Notes: generated by a model from the letters alone, not told the origin. A stretch of 44,951 bases of DNA from Erysipelotrichaceae bacterium (GCA_021770925.1 JAETPY010000008.1:1-44951); one strand, 5' to 3'. Positions 30,050 to 38,231 are shown, counted from the stretch's first letter. Translations and numbers: made by a program.

Positions 30050-30896
30050 ACAAAAAAGTTTTGAAAATAATCGACCTTGTTTATATCTTGTTGCTACTCC
30101 AATAGGAAATTTAGAAGAAATTACATATCGTGCAATAAGAACTTTACAGGAAGTAGATTATATTGGTGCTGAAGATACTCGTAATACAATTAAATTATTA
30201 AATTATTATAATATTAAGACAAAATTGATATCGCATCATGAACATAATATTATACATTCAATACCTAAAATAATTAATTTATTATTAGAAGGAAATAATA
30301 TAGCAGTAGTCAGTGATGCTGGATATCCTGCAATCTCTGATCCAGGTTATGAATTAGTAAAAGAGGCTATTGCAAATGAAATAAATGTTATACCTATTAG
30401 TGGCGCAAACGCTTGTCTTGATGCGTTAATTGTTTCAGGGATTGCTCCACAACCTTTTGTTTTTTATGGTTTTTTAGATCATCATGATAAGAAGAAAAGA
30501 AAAGAATTAGAAAATTTAAAAAATTATCAGGAAACATTAGTTTTTTACGAATCACCTCATCGAATCACAAAAACATTAAAATTAATGTTAGAAATTTTAA
30601 GCGATCGAGAAATTGCGTTATGTAGAGAAATTACAAAAAGACATGAGGAAATTATTAGAGGAAAAATAAGTGAGATAATAGATATATCAGAAGAGTTAAA
30701 GGGAGAAATAGTAATTATTGTTTCAGGTAACGTTAATGTAATAGAAGAGGAAGTTTTTGAGCAAACTATTATTGAACACGTCGATGAATATGTTGCTAAA
30801 GGAATGTCAGTTAAGGATTCGATAAAAGAAGTTGCTAAATTAAGAAATATTAAGAAAAATACTATTTATGCAGCATATCATCAAAAAGACGAGTAA
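30042..30896 (+). CDS. rsmI: 16S rRNA (cytidine-1402-2'-O)-methyltransferase
   Basis: Methylates the ribose of C1402 in the ribosomal P site. Start at ATG 30042, with GGAG nine bases upstream inside yabB; a further TTG at 30027 lacks a ribosome site. 284 aa. Seen: the tetrapyrrole-methylase fold motifs LVATPIGNLEEITYRA, GAEDTRNT, SDAGYPAISDPG and ALCREITKRHEE. The final Asp-Glu-stop lies inside the terminator hairpin at 30883. Last gene of the tmk operon. The yazA (GIY-YIG) gene that often lies between yabB and rsmI is absent. Confidence 0.95.
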   Translation: MNRQKSFENNRPCLYLVATPIGNLEEITYRAIRTLQEVDYIGAEDTRNTIKLLNYYNIKTKLISHHEHNIIHSIPKIINLLLEGNNIAVVSDAGYPAISDPGYELVKEAIANEINVIPISGANACLDALIVSGIAPQPFVFYGFLDHHDKKKRKELENLKNYQETLVFYESPHRITKTLKLMLEILSDREIALCREITKRHEEIIRGKISEIIDISEELKGEIVIIVSGNVNVIEEEVFEQTIIEHVDEYVAKGMSVKDSIKEVAKLRNIKKNTIYAAYHQKDE

Positions 30897-30908
30897 ATCG
30901 TCTTTTTT
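30883..30908 (+). terminator. Terminator overlapping the rsmI stop codon
   Basis: AAAAAGACGA (30883-30892), 5-base loop containing the stop TAA, TCGTCTTTTT (30898-30907), further T. Confidence 0.88.
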
Positions 30909-30917
30909 AATGTAATT

Positions 30918-30953
30918 AATTTTTAAATGTTTCATGTGAAACATTTAAAAATT
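30918..30953. repeat. 36-bp perfect palindrome with a parS-like core
   Basis: Two 17-base arms (30918-30934 and 30937-30953) are perfect complements around a central TG. The middle, 30928-30943, is TGTTTCATGTGAAACA, one base from the parS consensus (T for C at the eighth position). It could be a degenerate ParB site, another regulator's operator, or an RNA hairpin upstream of the deacetylase. Confidence 0.65.
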
Positions 30954-31032
30954 GATTACTAAAGAAAATTATTAATTTGATTTAATTGTATAAATAAAGT
31001 ATCATATAATATGCGAAAGGATGGGCAAATCG

Positions 31033-32349
31033 ATGAAGTATAAAAGTAGAATGAACTATGATAAAACGGATAGAAAAAAAAATAGTTTTATAATAATTAT
31101 TTTATTAATTTTAGCAATTATTATTGGAGGAATTTTTTGGTTTATAAATGAAAAAAGCGAGTATGATGAATTTAATCAATATAACGAAGATAATAAAAGT
31201 ATTGGTGAAGTAAAACATTATAAGGATGAAAGTGATTATTTATATGTATCATTATATTATCCAGAAACAGAAAGTAAAAAATTAAATAAAATAATTGATG
31301 AGTATTATAAAAATTATTTAAAAGAACAAAAGGTGAATAAAAAGAGTAAAGATGTTATATATATGGATTATTCAATTAATGAAGCTTATAAACAATTTGT
31401 TAATTTGAATTTAAAACTTAGTAGGTTTGATGAAAATGGAAAAGTAATTTCAACCACTAATAAATTATTTTCTTATGATTTAAAAAATGAAAAAATTTTA
31501 ACTGTAGAAGATTGTTTAAGAAATAGTTATAAAAAATCATTATCTAGTATTAATGGAATTGAAAATATTGATGCAAATAATTCTAATATTGTTATAGAAA
31601 CAAAAAAGCTGGTCATTTATAGCGATGAAAGTTTGAAGGAAAAAGTAGAGATAAATTATGAAGAAAATAAAGATTTAATAAAACTTGCTAATAAAAATAT
31701 TCCATCGAATGCTCCCTTAGATGTAACTAAACCTGCTGATCAACCTCAGGTAGATCCAAATAAGAAAATGATAGCTATAACTTTGGATGATGGACCTCAT
31801 AAAACTAATACATTAAAAACTCTTGAATTGTTTGAAAAATATAATGGACGTGCTACTTTTTTAATGTTAGGAAAAAATGTAAAATTATATCCAGATATTG
31901 TAAAAACAGTTTATGAACATGGATTTGAAATTGGAAGTCATTCTTGGGATCACCCTGATTTAAGAAAATTAGATATAAATGCTGTAAATAAACAAATTAT
32001 TGATACTCAAAATGAAATTTTTAGGATTACAGGATTTGAACCTAAAATTATAAGACCACCTTATGGGGCAACAAATGATATATCTAAAGAGGCTATTTCA
32101 AATAATGGAATGAAAATTGCATTATGGAATTTAGATACTGAAGATTGGAAATTAAAAGATGCAAATAAAATAAAAGATGTAATAGTTAATAAAGCATTTG
32201 ATGGTGCAGTTATTTTAGTTCATGATATTCATAGTTTTACTATTGCTGGGCTAGAAATGGCATTAGAAGAATTAAATAATAGAGGTTATCAATTTGTTAC
32301 ATTGGATACATTAAATCAATATTTTGAATTAAAAAATGTTATACGCTAG
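31033..32349 (+). CDS. Membrane-anchored polysaccharide deacetylase (PdaC-like)
   Basis: Predicted to deacetylate N-acetylated glycans of the cell wall or exopolysaccharide. ATG 31033 chosen (AAAGGA 11 bases before); an ATG at 31021 is immediately next to that site. 438 aa. Seen: one N-terminal membrane helix (about 20-40), an extracytoplasmic DUF3298/4163-like domain (about 55-210), then a NodB domain (about 240-430) with intact metal and catalytic motifs: TLDDGP, HSWDHP, RPPYG, and LVHDIH. Domain order matches Bacillus PdaC. -10 TATAAT at 31005 is plausible. Its stop lies in its terminator. Confidence 0.9.
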   Translation: MKYKSRMNYDKTDRKKNSFIIIILLILAIIIGGIFWFINEKSEYDEFNQYNEDNKSIGEVKHYKDESDYLYVSLYYPETESKKLNKIIDEYYKNYLKEQKVNKKSKDVIYMDYSINEAYKQFVNLNLKLSRFDENGKVISTTNKLFSYDLKNEKILTVEDCLRNSYKKSLSSINGIENIDANNSNIVIETKKLVIYSDESLKEKVEINYEENKDLIKLANKNIPSNAPLDVTKPADQPQVDPNKKMIAITLDDGPHKTNTLKTLELFEKYNGRATFLMLGKNVKLYPDIVKTVYEHGFEIGSHSWDHPDLRKLDINAVNKQIIDTQNEIFRITGFEPKIIRPPYGATNDISKEAISNNGMKIALWNLDTEDWKLKDANKIKDVIVNKAFDGAVILVHDIHSFTIAGLEMALEELNNRGYQFVTLDTLNQYFELKNVIR

Positions 32350-32366
32350 AGAATTCTAGCGTTTTA
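32343..32366 (+). terminator. Terminator overlapping the deacetylase stop codon
   Basis: ACGCTAGA (32343-32350), loop GAAT, TCTAGCGT (32355-32362), then TTT. The stop TAG (32347-32349) is in the left arm. Confidence 0.8.
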
Positions 32367-32456
32367 ATTTTATAAATACTGATACTTGTTAGATAAGTAG
32401 ATAATAAAATGTTTGTTGACAGGAAATATTTTACACAAATAACCATAATTTTGATG

Positions 32457-32480
32457 TATTAATGATTGAAATCATTAATA
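32457..32480. repeat. 24-bp perfect palindrome upstream of the alarmone synthetase
   Basis: TATTAATGATT (32457-32467), centre GA, AATCATTAATA (32470-32480). No T run follows. Position about 90 bases before the gene suits an operator; the binding protein is unknown. Confidence 0.55.
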
Positions 32481-32536
32481 TAATAATTTGTAGAAAGAAA
32501 ATAAGTATAAGATATATTTTATAGCTTAATATAAAA

Positions 32537-32562
32537 AAGGAGGGACCGAATAAAATATTCGG
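32537..32562 (+). promoter_or_regulatory. Shine-Dalgarno separated from the start by a hairpin (alarmone synthetase)
   Basis: AAGGAGGG at 32537-32544 is a very strong ribosome site but its GGAGG ends 24 bases before the ATG. Between them CCGAATA (32546-32552) and TATTCGG (32556-32562) form a perfect 7-bp stem with a 3-base loop. Folded, the effective spacing falls to about 7 bases. No ATG, GTG or TTG in frame lies closer. Confidence 0.7.
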
Positions 32563-32567
32563 AAACA

Positions 32568-33194
32568 ATGAATAAAGATATAATTAATAGTTATCAACAT
32601 AAAACTGATTTTGAATTATTAATACAGCCATATAAAGCGGCAATAAAAATTGTAAAAACAAAATTAGAAATAATTGATGAGGAACTCAAATTGAATTATC
32701 AATATAGTCCTATTCATAGCATTCAAAGTAGAATTAAATCACCAAAAAGTATATTAGAAAAATTAGATAGAAAAGGTTTAAAGCAAAATTACCAAGGTAT
32801 GTGTCAGTTAAATGATATAGCTGGACTTCGTGTTATATGTAATTATCTTAATGATATTCAATATATAGCACAATTGTTAGTTCTACAAGATGATGTTATT
32901 CAAATAAAACAGGCAAATTATATTCAATATCCTAAAAATAATGGATATCGTAGTTTGCATTTAATAATAAAAGTACCTGTGTATCAAAAAAGTGGAGTTA
33001 TTTACATTCCAGTAGAAATACAAATTAGAACTATTGCTATGGATTGCTGGGCGTCATTAGAGCATGAGTTAGTATATAAAGGAATTGGAAAAGTAGATAC
33101 TAGTATTCAAAAACGTTTAAAATATTGTGCTGATATGATGGCAAAAACAGATATTGAAATGCAAAAAATATATTTGGAGTTAAATAACTCGTGA
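32568..33194 (+). CDS. Small alarmone synthetase (RelQ/RelP-type GTP pyrophosphokinase)
   Basis: Synthetase-only member of the RelA/SpoT family, making (p)ppGpp from ATP and GTP or GDP. 208 aa, with no HD hydrolase, TGS or ACT domain. Seen: ATP-binding RIKSPKSILEKL, the catalytic DIAGLRVIC, GTP-binding YPKNNGYRSLHL and EIQIRTIAMDCWASLEHEL, all intact. The ribosome site is separated from the ATG by a hairpin (32546-32562), suggesting translational control. No terminator was found before the parS site and metG leader. Whether it belongs to RelQ or RelP is not settled. Confidence 0.93.
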   Translation: MNKDIINSYQHKTDFELLIQPYKAAIKIVKTKLEIIDEELKLNYQYSPIHSIQSRIKSPKSILEKLDRKGLKQNYQGMCQLNDIAGLRVICNYLNDIQYIAQLLVLQDDVIQIKQANYIQYPKNNGYRSLHLIIKVPVYQKSGVIYIPVEIQIRTIAMDCWASLEHELVYKGIGKVDTSIQKRLKYCADMMAKTDIEMQKIYLELNNS

Positions 33195-33206
33195 AAATTT
33201 GAAAGT

Positions 33207-33222
33207 TGTTTCACGTGAAACA
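33207..33222. promoter_or_regulatory. parS: parS site between the alarmone synthetase and metG
   Basis: TGTTTCACGTGAAACA, exact ParB-site consensus, extended by one further base pair on each side to an 18-bp palindrome. Intergenic. Confidence 0.93.
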
Positions 33223-33304
33223 ATTAATATATAATTTTAAATTAATTGAATAATTAAAATAAAACAGCAAATAATAAGAATATTATAATAGTGTTAAAAT
33301 TAAT

Positions 33305-33333
33305 TTGACTTTAGGGGCATAGTTTGTTAAAGT
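33305..33333 (+). promoter_or_regulatory. Probable promoter of the metG T-box leader
   Basis: TTGACT (33305-33310), 17-base spacer, TAAAGT (33328-33333) with extended TGT. An alternative -10, TATAAT at 33284, lacks a matching -35. Confidence 0.55.
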
Positions 33334-33340
33334 TAAGATT

Positions 33341-33557
33341 AGAAAAAGCAAAGAAGGGAAAATGTTAAAGTAATACTAATAGAGACTTAGTGTATGGTGG
33401 AAACTAAGAGTTATGCTTTAAGTGATGGGCCCAGAGCTGTTATCTTGAATAGTTAAAGATAAACGTGTAACTTGCGTTAAAAGTATTGAGTGACACATTT
33501 TGTGTAAAAAAGGTGGTACCGCGATAATTCGTCCTTTTGTAAGGAATTTTTTTATTT
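33341..33557 (+). promoter_or_regulatory. T-box riboswitch, methionine specific
   Basis: tRNA-sensing leader of metG. Seen: the T-box sequence AGGTGGTACCGCG (33511-33523), which pairs with the uncharged tRNA 3' end; Stem I with lower helix TTAAAG (33365-33370)/CTTTAA (33416-33421); ATG (33413-33415) next to it in the specifier position, decoding methionine; apical helix CTTAGT/ACTAAG; and a terminator formed by AATTC..CCTT (33526-33536) with AAGGAATT (33541-33548) plus a T run. Uncharged tRNA-Met would stabilise the antiterminator and allow metG transcription. The leader start is estimated from the promoter. Confidence 0.9.
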
Positions 33558-33574
33558 GAAAGGAGAATATATAA

Positions 33575-35497
33575 ATGAAAAATGAAAAAGACTATTATTT
33601 GACTACTGCTATAACATATACTTCTGGTAAACCTCATATTGGTAATACCTATGAGATTATTTTAGCTGATGCAATAGCTAGATTTAAACGACAAGAAGGT
33701 TATAATGTTTATTTTCAAACAGGTACAGATGAACATGGTGAAAAGATTGAATTAAAAGCTAAAGAAGCGGGAGTAAATCCAAAAGCGTTTGTTGATGAAA
33801 AGGCTGCTGAAGTAAAAAGAATTTGGGATTTAATGGATACAACTTATGATCGTTTTATGAGAACAACAGATAGTTATCATAAATTACAAGTTCAAAAAAT
33901 TTTTAAAAAATTATATGATAAAGGTGATATTTATTTAGGGTATTATGAGGGCAAATATTGTACTGCGTGTGAATCATTTTTTACAGAATCTCAACTTGTA
34001 GATGGTAAGTGTCCAGACTGTGGGGGAGAAGTTCATGAAGCAAAAGAAGAGGCCTATTTCTTCAAACTATCTAAATATTCTGATCGTTTAATAAAACATA
34101 TTGAAACACACCCAGAATTTATTCAACCTGTATCAAGAAAAAATGAAATGATGAATAATTTCTTAAAACCTGGTTTACAGGATTTATGTGTTTCTAGAAC
34201 TTCATTTAGCTGGTCTATTCCTGTCGATTTTGATCCTAAGCATGTTGTTTATGTATGGATTGATGCATTAACAAATTATATTACTGGTTTAGGATATGAT
34301 GTAGATGGAAATCATGGAGAATTGTATAATAAATTTTGGCCTGCAGATTTACATTTAATTGGTAAGGATATTGTACGTTTCCATACTATTTATTGGCCTA
34401 TAATGCTGATGGCATTAGATATACCGTTACCGAAGCAGGTGTTTGGACACCCATGGCTGTTACAAGGTGAAAGCAAAATGTCTAAATCAAAGGGCAATGT
34501 TATTTATGCAGATGATCTAGTTAATATTTTTGGTGTTGATGCCGTAAGATATTATGTTTTACATGAAATTCCATTTGATAACGATGGAAACATAACTTGG
34601 GATCTGTTAGTTGAAAGAATTAATTCTGATTTAGCAAATGTACTTGGTAATTTAGTGAACCGAACTATTGCAATGTCTAATAAATATTTTAATGGAATTG
34701 TTACTAATCCTAAAGTTAAAGAACCAGTAGATGACGAATTAATTACAGCTGCATTAGAAATGCCTAAAAAGGTAATTGCAAAGATGGATCAATTTAAATC
34801 ATCAGATGCATTAGATGCAATTTTTACATTACTTAGAAGAACAAATAAATATATTGATGAAACAATGCCATGGGCATTAGCTAAAGATGAAACTAAAACG
34901 GATCGCTTAGCAACAGTACTATATAATTTAATCGAGAGTATTCGTTTTAGTGCAGTAGCATTAATACCATTCATGCCTTCTACAGCAAATAAAATTCTTG
35001 ATCAAATAAATACTGATCAAAGAAATTTATTAGATCTGGATGAATTTGGTTTATATCAGGAAAATACTAAAGTAGTTGAAAAACCAGAAATGTTATTTGC
35101 ACGATTGGATCCAAAAGAAATAGAAAAGAAGGTTGCAGGTTTACAGCCTGAAAGAAAAGAAGTAGTAAATAAAGATACATCTATTACCATAGATGATTTT
35201 AAAAAAATAGAATTAGTTGTGGGTACAGTTGTAGAATGTAAAAAACATCCTGATGCTGACAAATTATTAGTTTCTAAAATTGATATTGGAAGTGAAATAC
35301 GTCAAATTGTTAGTGGAATTGCGGATCACTATTCACCAGAGAAATTTATAGGGAAAAAAGTTATCGTTGTATCAAATCTAAAACCAGCAAAATTAAGAGG
35401 AATTGAATCACAAGGAATGATTTTAGCAGGTAATAAAAAAGATTTGTTAGAAGTTATAAGTATTAAATATTTACCAAATGGAACAAAAATTCATTAA
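33575..35497 (+). CDS. metG: Methionyl-tRNA synthetase
   Basis: Charges elongator and initiator tRNA-Met. 640 aa. Seen: HIGH as HIGN (21-24), a four-cysteine zinc knuckle (CTACESFF...CPDCGGE), KMSKS near residue 301, anticodon-binding helices, and a C-terminal EMAP/tRNA-binding OB domain (about 535-640, with GTVVECKKHPDADKLLVSKID) that helps dimerisation and tRNA binding. AAAGGAG lies before the ATG. Controlled by the T-box leader directly upstream. Confidence 0.98.
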   Translation: MKNEKDYYLTTAITYTSGKPHIGNTYEIILADAIARFKRQEGYNVYFQTGTDEHGEKIELKAKEAGVNPKAFVDEKAAEVKRIWDLMDTTYDRFMRTTDSYHKLQVQKIFKKLYDKGDIYLGYYEGKYCTACESFFTESQLVDGKCPDCGGEVHEAKEEAYFFKLSKYSDRLIKHIETHPEFIQPVSRKNEMMNNFLKPGLQDLCVSRTSFSWSIPVDFDPKHVVYVWIDALTNYITGLGYDVDGNHGELYNKFWPADLHLIGKDIVRFHTIYWPIMLMALDIPLPKQVFGHPWLLQGESKMSKSKGNVIYADDLVNIFGVDAVRYYVLHEIPFDNDGNITWDLLVERINSDLANVLGNLVNRTIAMSNKYFNGIVTNPKVKEPVDDELITAALEMPKKVIAKMDQFKSSDALDAIFTLLRRTNKYIDETMPWALAKDETKTDRLATVLYNLIESIRFSAVALIPFMPSTANKILDQINTDQRNLLDLDEFGLYQENTKVVEKPEMLFARLDPKEIEKKVAGLQPERKEVVNKDTSITIDDFKKIELVVGTVVECKKHPDADKLLVSKIDIGSEIRQIVSGIADHYSPEKFIGKKVIVVSNLKPAKLRGIESQGMILAGNKKDLLEVISIKYLPNGTKIH

Positions 35498-35588
35498 TAA
35501 TTATATAAAATAGAAGATTTGTAAAAATGGGATAGTTTAAATTTAGTATTATATTATTAATACAATAATGTAAATATATAAGAATAAT

Positions 35589-35620
35589 AAAACAGATACA
35601 TACTTTTATGTATCTGTTTT
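35589..35620. terminator. Bidirectional terminator between metG and the ECF gene
   Basis: Perfect 14-bp stem (35589-35602 with 35607-35620), loop CTTT. AAAA at one end and TTTT at the other give a T run on both strands, serving metG (+) and the S-component gene (-). Confidence 0.88.
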
Positions 35621-35648
35621 ATATCTTAATAAAGCATTATATTAACGA

Positions 35649-36245
35649 TTATTCTTTATATAATGGTGCAAGTTTTTTTAAAATATTATTTTTTAATAAT
35701 CTAGGTCTAATAATAAGATAAATTGTTGAAGATAAAATAACAGTAATAATAGCATTTAAAGATGTGGTAATTACATTCCAACTAGCTAGTATAGAGGCAG
35801 CTTTTTTTGGTGCACCTAAAACTATTGAATTATAGAAATACCCTAAAAGTGGTTCACCAATTACATTAAAAAACATGCCTGCAATAACAGAAATAACTAC
35901 ATAAATTAATAATTTAGAATTATTTTTGCAATTTTTGATTTTAAAAATACGATGTGCAATTAAACCAGTAATTATACCAATAGACATTTTTAAAATAATT
36001 GTTTTAGGTGCATACATAATATATGTAGGATCAAGGAAATCACCGATTCCCATACCTATAGCTCCAGCTAACCCGCCAGGAATTCCTCCTAATAGCAGTG
36101 CTGCAAGAACACAAAAAGTATTTCCTAAATGAAAAGATGTTGTACCTCCAGGTGTCGTTATTTTAATTTGAAGAAATGTAAAAGATATATATGCTAGTGC
36201 AGCCATTAGGCCAATAGTAGCAATTTTTAAAGTTTTATGATTCAT
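35649..36245 (-). CDS. ECF transporter S component, substrate unknown
   Basis: Membrane substrate-binding subunit of an energy-coupling-factor vitamin importer; it needs the shared EcfAA'T module encoded elsewhere. 198 aa, about six membrane segments. Seen: the N-terminal helix with the conserved small-residue pattern IGLMAALAYIS (AxxxA-like motif that contacts EcfT) and the loop HLGNTFCVLAALLLGGIPGG seen in S components of the pyridoxine/pyrimidine-like group. AAGGGGG precedes the ATG on this strand. No riboswitch was found upstream. It is divergent from yggS, a PLP-binding protein, which makes a B6-type substrate possible but unproven. Confidence 0.82.
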   Translation of the reverse strand: MNHKTLKIATIGLMAALAYISFTFLQIKITTPGGTTSFHLGNTFCVLAALLLGGIPGGLAGAIGMGIGDFLDPTYIMYAPKTIILKMSIGIITGLIAHRIFKIKNCKNNSKLLIYVVISVIAGMFFNVIGEPLLGYFYNSIVLGAPKKAASILASWNVITTSLNAIITVILSSTIYLIIRPRLLKNNILKKLAPLYKE

Positions 36246-36464
36246 ATTTAAAATCCCCCTTACATTGTTTATATTAGCATTATATTATATATTTATAAAT
36301 ATATAGATTTAATAAATATAATAAGGAGAGTTAATTGTTTTTAAATTTAAATAAAATTAGAAAATTATTGTGATACAGGGTTAGTTAATGATAATATATT
36401 TCTAGATATTTAGTTGATGAAAAATCAATATATGAAATTATTTATAATAAGGAGAATGTATAAA

Positions 36465-37106
36465 ATGAATGTAAATGAATTGGCAGTAAAGGATATATTG
36501 AATAGAATAAATAGTGCTAAACTAATTGCAGCAACAAAGTATGTTGGGATAGAAGAAATTAATAAATTAGAAAAAATAGGTGTTAAATTTTTTGGTGAAA
36601 ACAGAGTGCAGGCTTTTTTGGAAAAATATGAAAATTATCATGGAAATTGTGAATTTCATATGATTGGTACATTACAGCCAAATAAAGTTAAATATATTAT
36701 TGATAAAGTTACATTGATTCATTCTGTAGATAGTTATTCTTTAATCAAAGAAATAGAAAAACAAGCTAAGAAACATAATTTAATAATGGATATTTTGATA
36801 CAAGTAAATATAGCTAAAGAAGAGAGTAAACATGGTTTTGAAGTTGAAGAAATTGAAGAAGTATTTGATTCATTAATAAATTATCCACATGTTAATGTAA
36901 AGGGATTGATGATGATGGCACCAAATATTGAACCGGAGCAAACACGAAAATATTTTAAGCAAACACAAGAATTATTGATTGAACTAAAAAATAAATATCC
37001 AAATTACTCTTTAACAGAATTATCAATGGGAATGTCTAATGATTATCAAATAGCTCTTGAATATGGTGCAACAATGATAAGAATTGGTAGTGCCTTATTT
37101 AAATAG
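36465..37106 (+). CDS. yggS: PLP homeostasis protein, YggS/YlmE/PROSC family
   Basis: PLP-binding single-domain alanine-racemase-fold protein that controls free pyridoxal phosphate and affects amino-acid pools. Start at ATG 36465, with AAGGAG ten bases before; an earlier TTG at 36414 adds 17 residues with no ribosome site. 213 aa, normal. Seen: the PLP lysine in LIAATKYV, GENRVQ, FHMIGTLQPNK, VNIAKEESKHGF, and the phosphate-binding LSMGMSNDYQIALEYGATMIRIGSALF. Not in the ylm division cluster usual in Bacillota, but divergent from an ECF vitamin transporter gene. Confidence 0.95.
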   Translation: MNVNELAVKDILNRINSAKLIAATKYVGIEEINKLEKIGVKFFGENRVQAFLEKYENYHGNCEFHMIGTLQPNKVKYIIDKVTLIHSVDSYSLIKEIEKQAKKHNLIMDILIQVNIAKEESKHGFEVEEIEEVFDSLINYPHVNVKGLMMMAPNIEPEQTRKYFKQTQELLIELKNKYPNYSLTELSMGMSNDYQIALEYGATMIRIGSALFK

Positions 37107-37456
37107 ATGACTAATTTGGTCTATTGAAATTTGGCTAATAAAGGTATTGATTTTGTGTTAAAAATGAGATATTTTAATTGTTGAGGTAAAGTAAATAAAG
37201 AAGGATTTATGGGATAATTTTGGTTTAATGATGGCATTTATGATTATGTGCTTTTCAATTATCTTAATATAAGGAAAATAAGCTTAAAATCTTATATTCG
37301 AAATTATAAAATTTTGATATACTATAGATTAGTGAGAGGGGGAAAGAATAGATTACAAAATTACATGGTCATAAATTTGTTATATGCCAAAAAATTATAA
37401 AATGGGATAAAGTTAAATGGGGAGGATAAGTGTGATAGACACTTAGTTGTTTAAAA
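37107..37456 (+). promoter_or_regulatory. Leader of the divergent spo0A-like gene with hairpin after the Shine-Dalgarno
   Basis: 350 bases without a gene. A weak -10 (TATACT, 37318) is present. Near the end, GGGGAGGA (37419-37426) is a strong ribosome site 30 bases before the only usable ATG (37457). TAAGTGT (37427-37433) and ACACTTA (37439-37445) form a perfect 7-bp stem with a 5-base loop between them, reducing the effective distance to about 11 bases. In-frame TAG at 37436 rules out an upstream start. A GTG-TGA start-stop pair at 37430 is the only coding signal next to the ribosome site. Confidence 0.6.
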
Positions 37457-38203
37457 ATGAATAAGAGAGTGAGTGTTGTAATTTTAGAAGAAGATTATTT
37501 ATTGAAAGATAGTTTAATAAATAAAATTAATGATAGTCAGGATTATGAAGTAATCACAGCATTTGAAAATGGTGTGCAATGTTTAAAATATTTGTTAAAT
37601 CATGAAGCAGATTTGTTTATAATTGATTTAATGTTAAGTAATATTGATGGTATTGGGATTATAGATCAATTAAGAAAAAGTAACCCAAAGGCATTTAAAA
37701 AATTGATTTGTATTAGTGATTTTAATTCAGTAATATTTGAATTACTAGAAAAATCATCTATTGATTATTGTTTAAGAAAACCATTTAATATAAATTATTT
37801 TATGGAAATATTAAATAGGATTTCTAAAGATAATTTTGAAAATGATGAAAAATGTCATAATACAAATATAAAAAATGAAATTAATAAGATTTTTGCTGAT
37901 ATAGGAGTACCACGTCATTTGAAAGGGTATAATTATTTAGTGACAGGTATTATTAATGTTTACAATAATATTAATTTATTAAGTGAAGTAACCAAAGAGT
38001 TATATCCTGGCATTGCCAGAACATATTCAACTACTGCTTCAAGAGTAGAACAGGCTATTCGTCATATTATTAAAATTACTTGGTTGAATGGAAATCAAGA
38101 AGAATTACAAAATGTTTTTGGATTTAGAGCAAAACAAAGACCATGTAATTCAGAGTTTATTTCCAAAATAGTAGATATGTTATTATCGAAATATAATTAT
38201 TAA
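37457..38203 (+). CDS. Divergent Spo0A-like response regulator
   Basis: 248 aa: receiver domain (about 5-120) plus a Spo0A-type C-terminal DNA-binding domain (about 140-248). Receiver residues seen: acidic pair E11-E12 in place of the usual D-D, phosphoacceptor D57 (FIIDLML), S87, and the conserved lysine K108 (LRKPFN). The DNA-binding part keeps the recognition helix [13 protein letters not shown] but departs elsewhere from the highly conserved Spo0A core (for example IKITWLNGN against the usual EVAWxRGN), and its tail is changed. Probably binds 0A-box-like DNA; activator, competitor or heterodimer partner are all open. Convergent with the more canonical spo0A downstream. Unusual leader (see 37107). 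Confidence 0.88.
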   Translation: MNKRVSVVILEEDYLLKDSLINKINDSQDYEVITAFENGVQCLKYLLNHEADLFIIDLMLSNIDGIGIIDQLRKSNPKAFKKLICISDFNSVIFELLEKSSIDYCLRKPFNINYFMEILNRISKDNFENDEKCHNTNIKNEINKIFADIGVPRHLKGYNYLVTGIINVYNNINLLSEVTKELYPGIARTYSTTASRVEQAIRHIIKITWLNGNQEELQNVFGFRAKQRPCNSEFISKIVDMLLSKYNY

Positions 38204-38231
38204 TATATAAAAATAATAATCTAAATTTTAG

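Noticed and set aside
32416-32449. TTGACA as -35 of an alarmone synthetase promoter
   Set aside because: The nearest good -10 (CATAAT) is 22 bases away, too far for a SigA promoter.
37364-37399. Eleven-codon leader peptide before the divergent spo0A-like gene
   Set aside because: The ATG has no close ribosome site and no amino-acid run that would indicate attenuation.
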